Assembly: GCA_030762935.1 (NCBI GenBank)
Contig: CM060897.1
Span: 115,788,676 to 115,852,675 of the forward strand
Length of the DNA stretch: 64,000 nucleotides
Origin: Hymenopus coronatus
Lineage: Eukaryota > Arthropoda > Insecta > Mantodea > Hymenopodidae
Direction of reading: 5' to 3'
The translations under genes were made by a program, and so were the position numbers. Under the pieces are notes generated by a model. That model saw nothing but the letters and a program-made list of their open reading frames with translations. It did not search any database and was not told the origin of the DNA. Shown here piece by piece: positions 22,005 through 33,199 of the stretch; within the stretch, counting starts at the first letter, position 1; every line of letters begins with the position of its first letter.

Positions 22005-22224
22005 CTGCAAGACCACTCGCCTCTCACCTAGATGGCCCGGGTTCGATCCCAAGCAACCGCATGTGAGATTTGTGGTGGACAATGCGGTGCAGGAGCGGGT
22101 TTTCTCTGAATTCTCCGGTTTTCCCCGCCATCACATTCCACCGGTGCTCCATCTTCATTCCATGTATCCCCAGTGTCAGCGCCTGAGGTGTCATAAGAAG
22201 TAAAAGAGGGCGTTAAACTGCCAA
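22005..22224 (+). repeat. SINE family A copy
   Basis: tRNA-derived. The head is ACCACTCGCCTCTCACC, the B-box is GGGTTCGATCCC, and the body is GGGTTTTCTCTGAATTCTCC and CACCGGTGCTCCATC. It ends at AGGGCGTTAAACTGCC. The pol III A-box part of the head is incomplete at its 5' end. This is one of the best-preserved copies. Confidence 0.9.
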
Positions 22225-22364
22225 AAAATCGATGAATTCTTAGCATATTCTTGGGTAATTTTCTTTATTGTTGTTCTTAAGATTGGCTATGGTGTGGAGC
22301 TTGTTTATATAAACATATGCACATTATTCAGTTGTGACGTATGTATTTTGTTCAAGCGTGAATA

Positions 22365-22600
22365 TTTTGGTGGGCGGCGCTGTGAACGAGAGTGGTTCGA
22401 TCCCAGGGGACATCATGTGGGATTTTGGTGAACAAAGTGGCATATCGACGAGTTATCTACAGGTTCTTATTCATTCCACAGTCTGTTCCATAATCGCGTT
22501 CTTATTCATATTATCTTCTTCCTCTCATATCAGTTGTCAGGGTTGTTAACCCTTATGGCAATTCGCTCTGATATAACCCCAGTATAACCAGCCCTGCTGG
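22365..22600 (+). repeat. Possible diverged tRNA-derived SINE
   Basis: A B-box-like GTGGTTCGATCCC at 22391-22403 is followed by CATCATGTGGGATTTTGGTG, resembling the CATGTGAGATTTGTGGTGG of SINE A. The downstream body differs. Confidence 0.45.
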
Positions 22601-23500
22601 TAAAATCCTCCTTACCAGTAGGGAAAGTAAGGAAAAAGAAAAACTATTTTGGTGGGAATTTTAGTGGACTAATAAGATAGTCTAATGCAAATCATATACA
22701 ACAGATATCTTGAATAAATCTGAATTTGATAATGCAATGAAAAGTCTAATCATTACAACAGTTTCACCCCATTCCACAATATTGAACAGCCATATCAGAG
22801 GTACATGTCTGAAATTGTATTCCAATCAACCAGACATCCTCTGCTAAGGACTATATATACTAGTGTGCTGCCCTCTTTTGGTAAACATAGGAAGCGACCC
22901 TCTTTGAAAGCCTGCACTCGCCAGTGTCAGAGAGAGGGATTTCTATTGTCCTGGAAAAGTGGGTAATTTTGGCGGAGCTAAATTGTGGTATACATTTGGT
23001 AAATTGAAATGTTATATATATTCTAAAGATTTGTGTACATTTATTTATACATACAGATTACATAACTTTATAATGAGTTTTCGTTCACTATTTTTGCAGA
23101 TTAGGATTTGTTTTAAACAAATCAGCATAGTATATCAATAAATTAAGAAATATTAACAGTTTCTATTTCTGCTCACCATTCAAAACCCTTTCCTTATTTT
23201 AAGCCTGTAATAAAGTTATATATTTTAAAATCCCTTTTTTTATTTTACTTAAAATACCTGCGCAAAAAGGTAGCACAGCGTTAGAAATACAGGCATTGTC
23301 CGGAAATATGGTGTTACATGGCATTACTATTCGTGGTTCATACACTACTTTAATAATCATATTCGTGTTGCAGCTTTAACATTTAGATTCGATACTGCCC
23401 TTAGCAATAACTACATTCCTTTTCTACGATGTGGCTCCTTTTCAGATTTGGTTTCAGGAATCAGTTGTAAAATCAGTGATTAATTAATATATCACATTTT
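22601..23500. other. Interval without recognised features
   Basis: Slightly GC-richer patch at 22860-22960, otherwise AT-rich. The ORF at 22959-23141 has no recognisable domain. Confidence 0.45.
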
Positions 23501-23504
23501 CTTT

Positions 23505-24352
23505 AGTTTTTTCTTCTATAGCATGTATGTACAATGTGCAAAGTACCTCGAGAAGATATTGTATTCCACCCAAAAATTTGATACCGAGATTTCACCGGAA
23601 ATACATATTTTAGGGTCTACTGTATCCAAAAAATCATTTTCGGAAAAAGATCCGTGTGTGTTGTGCCCATCTGTCTGTGAACACGATAATAAAAAACAAA
23701 AGACGTAAAATACCAGTCTTACCACTCTTATCTTTTTACCATCTTCCAAGAATGCGACACGAAGATTTTGTGAAAAATCCTCCCACCCCAAACTAGTCTT
23801 TACATGGAAAAAGATTGTAAATGTTCGATTGGATCAAAAATTTTAACGATTTTGGTTAATATACGGTATATTAAAGATATTTACATAGCAAATTAAGTGT
23901 ATATCTTAATTTTCTGGGAATAGCCTCTGAAGACCACCTTATTCAGGATGTATGTTGCTGATTTTTGCATTACCGGTAAATCGCAAGATAGAGATAAAAA
24001 ACTTAGTACAGTAAAATGTAGATTCGTTGTAACGCGCGATTTGTCATATATATAACACTTTTTTCGTGGATTTGATCATTTCCGAGACATTCAGTGTTAT
24101 ACGGTTCAGTTTTAAAACTTCTGGTCATGCATAGAAATAAAATTCAATCACAGGCAACGAGCTTTTAAAAGATTTTAGTATTGCTTTAGCCAAGTGTGTG
24201 CTCTTATTTCCCTAGTTCTTACAAGGAAACAAGCAATAAGACCATTTCTGCATGCTTATCTCGATTAGCATGGGTAGATAGAAGAGTAAGCTTTGTAACA
24301 ATAATTTGTTACACAGATGTAGATAAAATAATGTCAATGGATCAGATTATTT
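23505..24352 (-). repeat. Family H full-length copy, decayed terminus
   Basis: Starts CTTTAGTTTTTTCTTCTATA with a degraded hairpin and continues TTTGATACCGAGATTTCACC. It ends at ATGTCAATGGATCAGATTAT. Confidence 0.88.
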
Positions 24353-24760
24353 TTATAAATAATTCTCGCTGGATATTTTAGTAGGCCCATTTGAAAAATG
24401 GGGCGCATTATTTGAGATAATAGTTTGTTTCTTCGAATTTCAATTTATTGTACAAAGCCTTCTTTAGCTCAGATTATACGATACGAAATGATGCTCACAC
24501 GCTCTAAGGCTCTGCTAAGAATAAATCATATAGTACTTACATAAAGTTTGGACCATGCCTGTCCCCATTTTACCACAAAGGCACATACATGGACCGTCAC
24601 TTATGGTTGAGTACCATGGATCTTCATAATGGATATTAAGAAATCAATTGAATTTCAACTCTCTAAGGTTTAATAACTCCTAATTTCCGGCATAGCTGAT
24701 ACAACCAAACACCCCAGTTAACATATTTTAGGAGAACCCTTCCCTGAATAAAATTCAGAT
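24353..24760. other. Spacer, nothing recognised
   Basis: No coding or repeat signal was seen. Confidence 0.45.
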
Positions 24761-24761
24761 C

Positions 24762-24784
24762 AATAATAATAATAATAATAGTAA

Positions 24785-24872
<88 letters not shown>
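24762..24872. repeat. (ATA)n / (TAA)n microsatellite
   Basis: About 110 bp of AAT-type trinucleotide repeat with two single-base interruptions near its left end. Confidence 0.97.
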
Positions 24873-24873
<1 letters not shown>

Positions 24874-25236
24874 TCGGCTGAGAAATTCTTTGTATAACGG
24901 ACAATCGGGAAATAATTTTCGCTACACCAGAATGGTTAAAAAACGAATACTCACAACGAGTTAAACTAATGGTAGGGAACCCGGACTACAAACTCCAGCT
25001 GTTTTGCTCACACGCCTGCAAATAACTGACCCGGCTCGACCCACTTGAGACTGCAACCCTGACCACACGGCAGCGAGCGGCTGTCGTCACAGACTTTAGT
25101 TAAGGGTATGTATGGCTAAAATTTCATGAAAAATCAAAAAAAAAAAGTCTATTTGTTAAATTGTTTTTGCAAAAAAGGTAAATTTGGGTACCAAGTGGCA
25201 TTTAAATGCCTTAGGTGAAAGCATTAGAGTGAAACT

Positions 25237-25416
25237 GCACTGAACTTGGCAAGAAAATCTTCAGTTCAACGAGATCTCATTCGCATCAGGAAAAATAAAA
25301 AACAAAGTTATGCAGAAGAAAAGCAGCAATTCAAGAAGAAAAGAACAGAAAAGGCAGAATCAGAGAAGAGGAAAAGGAAAGCTGAGGGTCCAAACTTCCA
25401 ATCTGGTAGATTTTAA
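25237..25416 (+). pseudogene. C-terminus of the family E transposon protein
   Basis: An open frame of 59 codons plus stop with a strongly basic, Lys/Glu-rich sequence: ALNLARKSSVQRDLIRIRK, then KKKRTEKAESEKRKRKAEG and the end NFQSGRF. The same nucleotide segment lies inverted at 62357-62535, downstream of the broken protein at 63.0-64.0 kb. It is therefore best read as that protein's C-terminal tail. No upstream catalytic part is present here, so this copy is a 5'-truncated remnant. The basic tail would suit nucleic-acid binding or nuclear import, which is inference. Confidence 0.6.
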
Positions 25417-25989
25417 TTTGAGCCATGCATTGCTACCTAATCTTGTTTTCTGGCCCCTTACGGACCATGTATAAATAAAATTTGCTGTACATGTTCACAG
25501 AAGGACAATGAATAAACATTTTCAAAGGTTTTACTATATTTAAGCATATGTGTTCAATTTTCAATGACAAAAATTATATATTTATGAGCATGATAGCAGA
25601 TTCATAAGTTTAAATATTTTTGGAAAGAAGACACAGAGAACCCTAGGATAATTTAAAAAAAGTACAGGCATTTTGAACCTAGGGTTAAAATATTGGACAG
25701 AAATTTTAATTTTTTTATAGCAAGGGACTTTTTTGTCACGTGACAAAATATAAGTACATTTGACCATAACTTCCAAACCATTTGAGAAAAATGGATGAAG
25801 TTAGCACAGGAAATGGAAACGGAGTTTTATTTATGGGCATTATTAAACTGTGGTTCTCAGCGTCCCATTCCATACTGGGGGTGAAAGACTGCTTAATTTG
25901 ACTCAGAGGTGTCTTTATCAAGCTTGAGGTTCTTTCACTTGTCCTAAATCTACGATACGGGACCAACCTTTCCGAAGGAAGCCATGCTA

Positions 25990-26098
25990 AGGATGTTCAC
26001 ACCCGAAAAAATCCACGTCCTCCACCCGGGTTTGAACCCGCGACCTTGTATATATGAAGCTATTAAGGTAACAATTACACCTCGGAGGACAACGGACC
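25990..26098 (-). repeat. tRNA-derived SINE head or pseudo-tRNA
   Basis: On the minus strand GTCCTCC and GGAGGAC can pair as a 7-bp acceptor-like stem about 75 nt apart. Inside lie GGTGTAATTGTTACC and a B-box, GGTCGCGGGTTCAAACCC. The T-stem has mismatches, so a functional tRNA gene is unlikely. It lies within extra sequence of family E copy 1. Confidence 0.6.
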
Positions 26099-26408
26099 TG
26101 TATAGAAAGTAAAATTAGGAAATTCTGTCATAAAATTATAGCACTCCAATGTAGCCAACTTTAGTTTTAATTTATTTGTATTATACTACACATGTGGTAT
26201 AAATTTTAAAAAGCTGACATAATTAATTTGTACTTTTAAATGTTCAGTCATACATTCCCTTAAGGAAGACCTTCCAACCGGAGCCGAAACAAAGAGATTC
26301 GTAAGAACATACTCCGGTACAAGTTAAACCACAATAGAACATTTGGTATTTTCTGGATTTATAGAGTGTAAAACTGATCCTTAAAAATAAAACAAAGTTA
26401 GAAAAAAC

Positions 26409-26837
26409 ATCTGATGAGTTACACTTACATGACCTTCTCTAGCTGTTCTACAAACTTCTTAAAAATATTATTTCTTCTATTTTATAAAGATCATTAGAGT
26501 CATTTTTTAAGAAAAATAACATTTCTGAAAATTATTCTATGTAAAGGGTGATTTGTATTGGGGGATAAATATGTTGCATCCTTGGAAGATACCAAACTTA
26601 ATTACCAAGTTTAGTATTTAACTATCTTTTTTTTTTGTTGCTATGCTATCCATAGACACACACACACAAACACACACCCACAGATACACCTATCACGGAC
26701 CTTTTTCTGAAAATGGGGATTCAGGGTGTCCTAGAACAAGTATTTCCGGTGAAATCTCGGTATTGAATTTTTGGGTGGAATACACTACTTTCTCTAATCA
26801 CTATGTACATTGTACATACGGGGTTAGAGGAAATGAA
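26409..26837 (+). repeat. Family H internally deleted copy (variant II)
   Basis: Starts TCTGATGAGTTACACTTACA, keeps CTGTTCTACAAACTTCTTAA, then jumps directly to ATCATTAGAGTCATTTTT. About 400 bp of the body is missing. The 3' part is intact with (CA)n at 26657-26674 and a hairpin remnant ending GGGGTTAGAGGAAATG. Confidence 0.9.
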
Positions 26838-26839
26838 AA

Positions 26840-27390
26840 GGAACTGCCACCACTGAAAGAAAATTTTAAAATCCTGCTCCTTATTTTATAGCATCAACGA
26901 GTTATCCCGCAACACATGCATGTTCGCACAGGGATTACCAGACCCTGCCGTACCAGGAAGGTAGGAGTCGCTTATTTTTGCTCCTCTGCTTCCAAACTGT
27001 CTGTCCTTGTCCTCCCCCTCCCCCTCATGTTCACGGAAAGGTAACAGATTTTTCATTTTCCCCTTTTGACAGCAGATGCAAAGCTGTCCTTTTATGTAGG
27101 GAAAACGCCATGCTATGGACCGTGGTGTTGATCTATGGGAAAGGACTAGCACCAGCATGCGGTTGTAAACCCACTGGACTACAGAGGCACCTGCTCTTGC
27201 TGTGGAATATAATTATATTAATTTTCCTTGTGTCTGTAACTATAACTTCATCTACAAAATGCTGAAGGGAACGAAATAAACGACGAAAACGTATGTTACT
27301 TTATCTTCATTATAATTGTATTATAAGTTACATGCTTGGACCTAAAATATTGTGAAGGCATTTCCTTTCTACGTTTTTGCACTAAAAAGG
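26840..27390. other. GC-richer interval, unassigned
   Basis: 26900-27200 has more G+C than the surroundings and short ORFs on both strands (26886-27158 minus, 26978-27265 plus). Neither is recognisable, and the strands cannot be told apart. Confidence 0.4.
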
Positions 27391-27396
27391 AAAACG

Positions 27397-28199
27397 TTTG
27401 ATGTTTTCCATTTCTCTATATCTCTTTAACAAATTATTATTAAAAATATTAACCGTCCGTCTGTTCCAGATAATTGAGATAAACATTACTTGCTTTATTT
27501 TAAGTAGAAGAGAAATAAGGGAATACATTTAGCTAAAGTGATAGTCAAATCTTTTGAAAGCTGGTTGCCATGTGGTTGGCATTCGTTTCTTTGTATTGCC
27601 AAGAGTTAACAAATTCCTACTTGAGAAAAGTAAGAATTTTTTAAAGTTGAAACTAATAACAAGGAATGTTTTAAAAATATTCAAATTCCGCGAAAAAAAT
27701 GTATATGACATAAATTGTGTCTTTTAGCATTGTGTAGCAAGTTCTTTTCTATCTCTTACAGTTTACCATTTATGCAGTAGTCACCAAAGTTCATCCAGAA
27801 TAAAGAGCTTTTCAGAGGCTATTTGAATAAAATTCAAAACATACATTTTATTTTATTTTAATATCTTTGATGTACCGTATGTTAATCAAAATCGCCACAG
27901 CCATTTTTGAGAAAATAGAAACTTTCGAAATTTTTTCCACGTTAGGGATAGTTTGGGGTTCTAAAACCTTCTTATCGAATTCTTGGAAGACCGTAACTTC
28001 AATACCAAGGTTTGTATTTTACTCTTTTTTCGTTTTTGAATTATTGTGTTTACACACGCACAAACAAACACGACCTTCTTCTAACGTTTTAGATACAGGG
28101 GATTCCAAACGTGTATTTCCCATGAAATCTCAGTATCGAATTTGTTGGTGGAGTGCAATATCTTCTCTACCTACACCATGTACTATGTAGAGAAAGTAA
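27397..28199 (+). repeat. Family H full-length copy
   Basis: Starts TTTGATGTTTTCCATTTCTC and ends CCATGTACTATGTAGAGAAAGTAA. The terminal palindrome has lost its central ACATAGT. (CA)/(CAAA) tract near 28050-28070. Confidence 0.92.
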
Positions 28200-28318
28200 T
28201 AACTATTTAGGATTATACTCCTAACATATACGGACATGTTAATTTCCTTCTCTTTAATTCCCACAAATCTCTCTCTACTCATAAGTTTTCCAAAGTTAAT
28301 ATTAAAATAATAATCCAT

Positions 28319-28341
28319 TATTTATTTATTTATTTATTTAA
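28319..28341. repeat. (ATTT)n microsatellite
   Basis: Short tetranucleotide run of TTTA units. Confidence 0.85.
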
Positions 28342-28429
28342 GATAAAGATTTGTATAAACACCAAATGTTATAATTAGGAGGAGATGAAACCTCTTTTAC
28401 CTCTAGATGTATTTCAAAATGAAAAATGT

Positions 28430-28550
28430 TATGTGTTCCATTCACAAGACTCTAGCTGTACAAAAGCAAACTTTCCTTTCAAAAGACTATTCTTCCATCT
28501 ACATCATACTTATGGAGATTGGTCTAATAACTTCTTCTTTGTAACTAAAA
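28430..28550 (+). repeat. Family H 5'-end fragment
   Basis: ATGTGTTCCATTCACAAGAC, then CTAGCTGTACAAAAG and ACTATTCTTCCATCTACATC: the 5' terminus in plus orientation, broken off before the body. Confidence 0.7.
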
Positions 28551-28554
28551 TGAA

Positions 28555-28789
28555 ACAAGAGAATATACTAGGAATCGGATTTCTATACCATAGCAACCAC
28601 ACTTTAAAGCATTTGACTATCGGTTTAGCCTTGTGTATCCCCTTATTTCCCTTCTACCTATAAGGAAGTAAGTAATATAACCGTTTCTGCTGATACTTAT
28701 CTCAATTAGCATGAAGTAGTTAAAAGGATGAGCTTTTTAACAATACTTTGTTATTGAGATGTAGAGATGAATAGAACACATCAGATTTT
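28555..28789 (-). repeat. Family H 5' third
   Basis: Starts CATAGCAACCACACTTTAAA and runs through CTCAATTAGCATGAAG to GAACACATCAGATTTTT. It faces the preceding 5' fragment. Confidence 0.85.
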
Positions 28790-28908
28790 TAGAAAAAGTT
28801 CTCTTTGTGATTATCAGTTTGGCTTTCTCTCTCTATCTGTGGCTCTCTTTCTCTCTCTAGCTCTGTATGTGTGTGTTGTATTTGTAAACAACCTAACTCA
28901 AAAAGAAA

Positions 28909-29734
28909 CTGATGTGTTATATTCATATAACTTTCTCTGCCTGTTCTGTAACAAAGTATTCTTACAACGCTTTGACCTTCTATCTACTTCAGTAAATCAA
29001 TAATTATTAGCAGAATTGGTCTGATTATTTAGTTTCTTATAAGTTTGGAGAATAACGGAACACTAAGCTAAAACAATACTGAGATCCTTTAAAAACTGTG
29101 AGGAGTGAATCAATTGAAATTCTGTTCTGTTTACAAAAGTCAAGAGTAAAACTTAAGTGAGTTGAAAAGAAAGATCAGAAATGTTTAAAAGTGCAAAGTT
29201 GAAACAAATAATAAAGAATATCGGAAAGGTTAACCCTATAAAATATATGTATGTGACAAATTGTACGTTTTAACGAAACATACATTTTTCGTGTAATAAG
29301 TTTTCGTTTACGGTCTACTAATTAAACAATGGTCTTAAGAAAATATTTCCAAAAAGTTCAACATTTGCATTCTATTAGTGGTGTAACTATTTTTAATATA
29401 CGTTATTTAATACGTTAATAGGGCAATTTTTGAGAAAACCAAACCTTCGAAATTTTTACCACGTAAAGAGTAATTTGGGGTGGGGATTCTTCTGAAAAAA
29501 TTTCGGTCACATCACTGGAAGATATTAAATAAATTTGACATTTAATCGAGACTTTTCGTTTTTGATTTACGCTGTCCACAACACGCACACACGGAGCTTT
29601 TTTTTTTTAAAGACTTTTTCTTTAAATCAGGGGTCGTCAAAACATGTATTTCCGGTGGAATCTTGGTATCGAATTTTTGTGTGGAATACCTTCTATAGCT
29701 ACTATGTACATTGCATATAAGGGCTAGAAAAAGT
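28909..29734 (+). repeat. Family H full-length copy (variant II)
   Basis: Starts ACTGATGTGTTATATTCATA, has CTGTTCTGTAACAAAGTATT, and ends GGGCTAGAAAAAGTAATG. The (CA) region is short (ACACGCACACACGG). Confidence 0.9.
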
Positions 29735-29884
29735 AATGAAAAATCAGTTAAACAAGTGAATTTAAAATAAGAACTATAGCTTTCCTGGCGACGTGTTAAT
29801 TCAAAATCTTCTCGGGCTTCTAGCCAGGTAATAACTTGGCTTGACACCAACGTTTCAAAGAAGTGCATCTTCCTCGTCTTCAGG
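29735..29884 (-). other. Unclassified, possibly repeat-derived segment
   Basis: The minus strand has an open stretch with SSQVITWLEAREDFELTRR. It has a coding-like composition but no recognised domain, and could be retroelement debris. Confidence 0.25.
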
Positions 29885-30374
29885 GTGAACTGAATTTAAG
29901 TTTTTTATGTTCCAAGAATATGGCAAGAAGATTATCAGGAAAGTTCACAATGCATGCTTCCATTCACATGGAACGTTTTTCGATTTTTATTAAAATACAT
30001 ACCATCCTTTTAAAATATATATACATGATAAACGAAATGTAAATCTTGAACTTACTGAAAATAGCGCATAATACCCTCTTCATAAACAGCCATAAAGCCA
30101 CCAATCCCATAGAGACAAAATGTTTTATTCTTCGTGTTTCGTTAAATAATGGAATTTATCTCGTATATCTAGATTTGGAGTTAATCGTTTCTAGGATGCT
30201 GCTTCTAATAGGTTTTAACTTTTAAAATACTTATATTTTTCTAAAATTGGAATCGGTAATTGGCTTCTTTTTTTTTTTCTTTCTTTTTTTTCTGACCAGG
30301 CAAAGAGCACGAAGTTTTACATCACACAGCGACGAAATCTTAAAAGATTTGAGTACTGCTTAGGCCTAGAATAT
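29885..30374 (-). repeat. Family H copy, both ends truncated
   Basis: Starts near TATGTTCCAAGAATATGGCA and ends at TTGAGTACTGCTTAGGCC, where another H copy in the same orientation begins with its terminal hairpin. The younger copy probably inserted into this one. Confidence 0.82.
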
Positions 30375-30512
30375 TTTTACTTTCTCTATTCCGTATTTAC
30401 AATTTACATAGTGGATAGAGAAGGTATGGTATAAACCAATTTCAATACCAAGATTTCACAGGAAATATATATTTTGAGATTCCCTGAGTCCGAAAAGATT
30501 TTAGAAGAAAGT

Positions 30513-30543
<31 letters not shown>

Positions 30544-31166
30544 GATAGCATAGCTCAAAAACGGAAATACCGTTAAATACCAAACTTGATGTATTTATGT
30601 TTAGCATCGTCCAAGGATGTGACCCGAAAATTTTCAAGAAAATTCCACCACTACCTGACAAATTGCTCTTTAAATGGGAACAATTTGGAAATTTTTGTTT
30701 TTCGCAAAATGGTTCTAAAGATTTTGATTAAAATGTTATTCGTTATATATATTATAACACAAATAAAACGTATATTTTGAATTTACTTGGAATATACTCT
30801 GAAGACTTTATTCTGGATGAGTTTTGCATACTTTTGCAGAACTGTTAAACCGTAAGCGATAGACAAAAACTTGCTGTACAAGAAATGTAAATTTTATTAA
30901 AACACATAATTTATGTCAATTGCGTCTTAATCGTATAGTTGCTCGTATAAGAGATGTTCCTTGAAATGGGTTTTGATTTTAAAATACCTAAATTTTCTTA
31001 AACGGCACCATGTAATGCAAACCAAGCTCCATTGTTTCACTTAGCGGCCAACTTTTGAAAGATTTGACTATCGTTTTAGACTAGTGTATCCCTTGTATCC
31101 TTCCTGCTTACAAGGAAGCAAATAATAGGACCAATTCTGCTAATGTTTATCTCGATTAGCATGACG
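30375..31166 (-). repeat. Family H copy, 5' end cut by an opposite copy
   Basis: Starts TTTTTACTTTCTCTATTCCG and runs through a (GT)13 tract (30518-30543) to CGATTAGCATGACGTA. It is interrupted there by the start of the next copy. Confidence 0.9.
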
Positions 31167-31173
31167 TAAAAAA

Positions 31174-31920
31174 AATCTGATGAGCTTTATTCACATGACT
31201 TTCTCTACATCTCTGTAACAAATTATTGTTAACAAGCTTATTCTTCTATCTATTTCATTAGAGAAACAGTGTTATTGTTTAGGTTCCTCATAAATAGAAG
31301 GGAAACAAGGGAAAACACTAGGCTAAACCGACAGGTAAATGTTTTAAAATGTGGTTGCTATGGGATTGAAATACGTTACTTTGCGAGGCCAAGCATTGAC
31401 AAGTGAGAAAAGTTAAAGTATTTTACACCTGAAATCCATAACAAGGAATATCACGAAAACCCAACTCCAAGAAAAACATGTATATGATATAAATTATATG
31501 TGTTATCGTGATCTACATTTTTTGTGCAATACGTTTTGTCCATCTCCTACAGTTTACCAATTTTGCAGTTCAATAAAAATCATCCGAATAAACAGGTCTT
31601 CAGAGGTTATTCCCAGATAATTAAAGATATACATTTTATTTGTCATGTAAACATCTTAAATATAACAGGTTTAATCAAATCGTTAGAACTATTTTTGAGA
31701 AAATCAACATTTTCGAATTTTTTCCATGTAAAGGGTATTTGGTGTGGGTAATTTTTTAGCTATGCTGCCCACACAGACATGGACATTTTTCTTAAAATAC
31801 TTTTTTTGAATTTAGGGTATCCCAAAACATACATTTCCGGTGGAATCTCGGTATCGAATTTTTAGTGGAATACAATACTTTCTCTATTCACTATTTACAT
31901 AATACATGTAGATATAGTAA
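31174..31920 (+). repeat. Family H copy with short (CA) region
   Basis: Starts TCTGATGAGCTTTATTCACA after eight A and ends CATGTAGATATAGTAATAAT. The segment between TTTGGTGTGGG and the (CA) region is shortened. Confidence 0.92.
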
Positions 31921-31964
31921 TAATAATCTGTAGTAAAAATGGTTTCTATATGGAACAGAAAATG

Positions 31965-32130
31965 TTATGCATTTATGTTATAGCATATCATTTATTCCTG
32001 TTCTACTAACCAGACAGTAAATTATAGAAGTATTTCTGTTAATTTTTAGCTTGATTAGAAGAAGAAGAAGAAGTTTTGTAAGGATCATTTGTTACACAAT
32101 AGGTAGAGCATATCATGCAAATGAACATCA
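31965..32130 (-). repeat. Family H 5'-end fragment
   Basis: Keeps TTCCTGTTCTACTAAC, CTTGATTAGAAGAAG and GTAGAGCATATCATGCAAAT, then CATCAGATAT. The body is missing. Confidence 0.72.
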
Positions 32131-32294
32131 GATATATATTTTTTTTACCTAAACTTTCAGCGACAGGCGATACAGTTGCGAGAGCTACTTCTAAAGACAG
32201 AGTAAAATACGTTTCTTTAATACATAGACATTGAAGAATTTAATAAGCAAGGAAACATTTTTCAGGTATTAATTTAGTATTTTTCTCTTTTCAG

Positions 32295-32338
32295 GTAAGC
32301 AAAGTGAGGTTCATTTTACTACGGCGGAGGATACAAGG
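32295..32338 (+). CDS. Candidate 44-nt internal exon
   Basis: A strong acceptor (TTTTCTCTTTTCAG ending at 32294) and a strong donor (AAGG followed by GTAAGT at 32339) bracket 44 nt. One frame is open, with the peptide KQSEVHFTTAEDTR. Neighbouring exons were not found, no protein family can be named, and paired consensus splice sites can arise by chance in AT-rich DNA. Confidence 0.25.
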
Positions 32339-32611
32339 GTAAGTTACAATACAAAACTATAGAATGTGATGATGCTTCATTGCGAAAGCTTGCAAATAAT
32401 CCGTCTACAATAATACGAGGGCAATCCAGAAAGTGACAGATGATTTGACATAACTAAATGATAACGAAAGATATCAACATAAAACTTTATTTACAAAGTT
32501 ACAGTACCTTACTCTATTTGTCATCGTAATCTCCATTCTGTCAAGATAATTACTGTCACGTGGTACCAGCTTTTCAATGCCGATGTTATACTTTTCTACC
32601 GCCAAAAAACT

Positions 32612-32748
32612 CATTCGTCATTTAACCTCAAGGTTGGTCATATCGGACGATGAATGAAATTGGTGAAATGATCTCGGGGTTCTTGGAGCTTAAAGATACT
32701 CCACATTCGTCTTCTCAGGATAAAGAAAACCCTAGAAAAAACCATATA
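32612..32748 (-). repeat. SINE-like family B fragment in the mariner derivative
   Basis: The inverse of 9818-9975 and 36600-36735. It contains TTGGTCATATCGGACGATGA, TTGGTGAAATGATCTCG and ATTCGTCTTCTCAGGATAA. Confidence 0.75.
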
Positions 32749-32839
32749 CACATACCGCAACTGTATAGTGATAATGCAATGATCGAGTCTTCAGGTAGGA
32801 AATGGCTCATAATTTACGGGTAATCAAGGAAGAATCAGT

Positions 32840-33130
32840 GTGTATGAAAAAGACCGGCGTGGAAGTTCCTCAATAATTATGGAGGAGTTGAAAGCAAATG
32901 TTGATAATAGAATTCAGATAAACCGGAGTTTCACTTTTGACACCATACGTGACGTTTTGGATGGAAAAGATTTCCCGGCCATGAAGACCTCAAAGTGGCA
33001 TCTTGGCTCAGACCTTAAGCGGAAAAAGTGTATAACACCTGCGTTGAAAAACCGTTGCCGCGTGACAGTAGATACCTTGATAGCAATAACGATTACGTTT
33101 AAAATTAGAGTAAGGTTTCTAACTTTGTAA
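32840..33130 (+). pseudogene. Mariner-type transposase remnant (HTH joined to C-terminus)
   Basis: A 96-residue open frame. The first part (RRGSSSIIMEEL, DNRIQINRSFTFDTI) matches the linker and second helix-turn-helix region of DD34D mariner transposases. The last part (NRCRVTVDTLIAI to VRFLTL) corresponds to the C-terminus, as shown by its inverted partner, whose minus-strand frame reads GIEKLVPRDSNYLDRMEI. The whole catalytic core is deleted. The reading frame remains open by chance or because the deletion is recent. Confidence 0.65.
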
Positions 33131-33199
33131 ATACATTTTTTTATTGATAGCTTCCGTCATTACTTAGATATGCCAAATCGTCTGTCACTTTCTGGGTGG

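Larger units (their letters stand above)
25195..26215 (+). mobile_element. Family E transposon, 3' portion (copy 1)
   Basis: Collinear with the inverse of roughly 61940-62560. Shared blocks in the same order include GAAAGCATTAGAG (GGCAAAGCATTAGAG in the other copy), TGTACATGTTCACAGA, ATTTAAGCAT, GGTTAAAATATT, TCCAAACCATT and TACACATGTGGTATA. The stretch from about 25830 to 26110 is extra here and contains a tRNA-like segment. Only the end of the ORF and the 3' flank are present. Confidence 0.7.

Noticed and set aside
24762..24872. CRISPR-like or other regular array
   Set aside because: Plain trinucleotide microsatellite. No spaced direct repeats of CRISPR type exist in the window.
25990..26098. 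A functional tRNA gene
   Set aside because: The acceptor-like stem is good, but the T-stem has mismatches and the anticodon arm is not canonical; SINE head or pseudo-tRNA is more likely.
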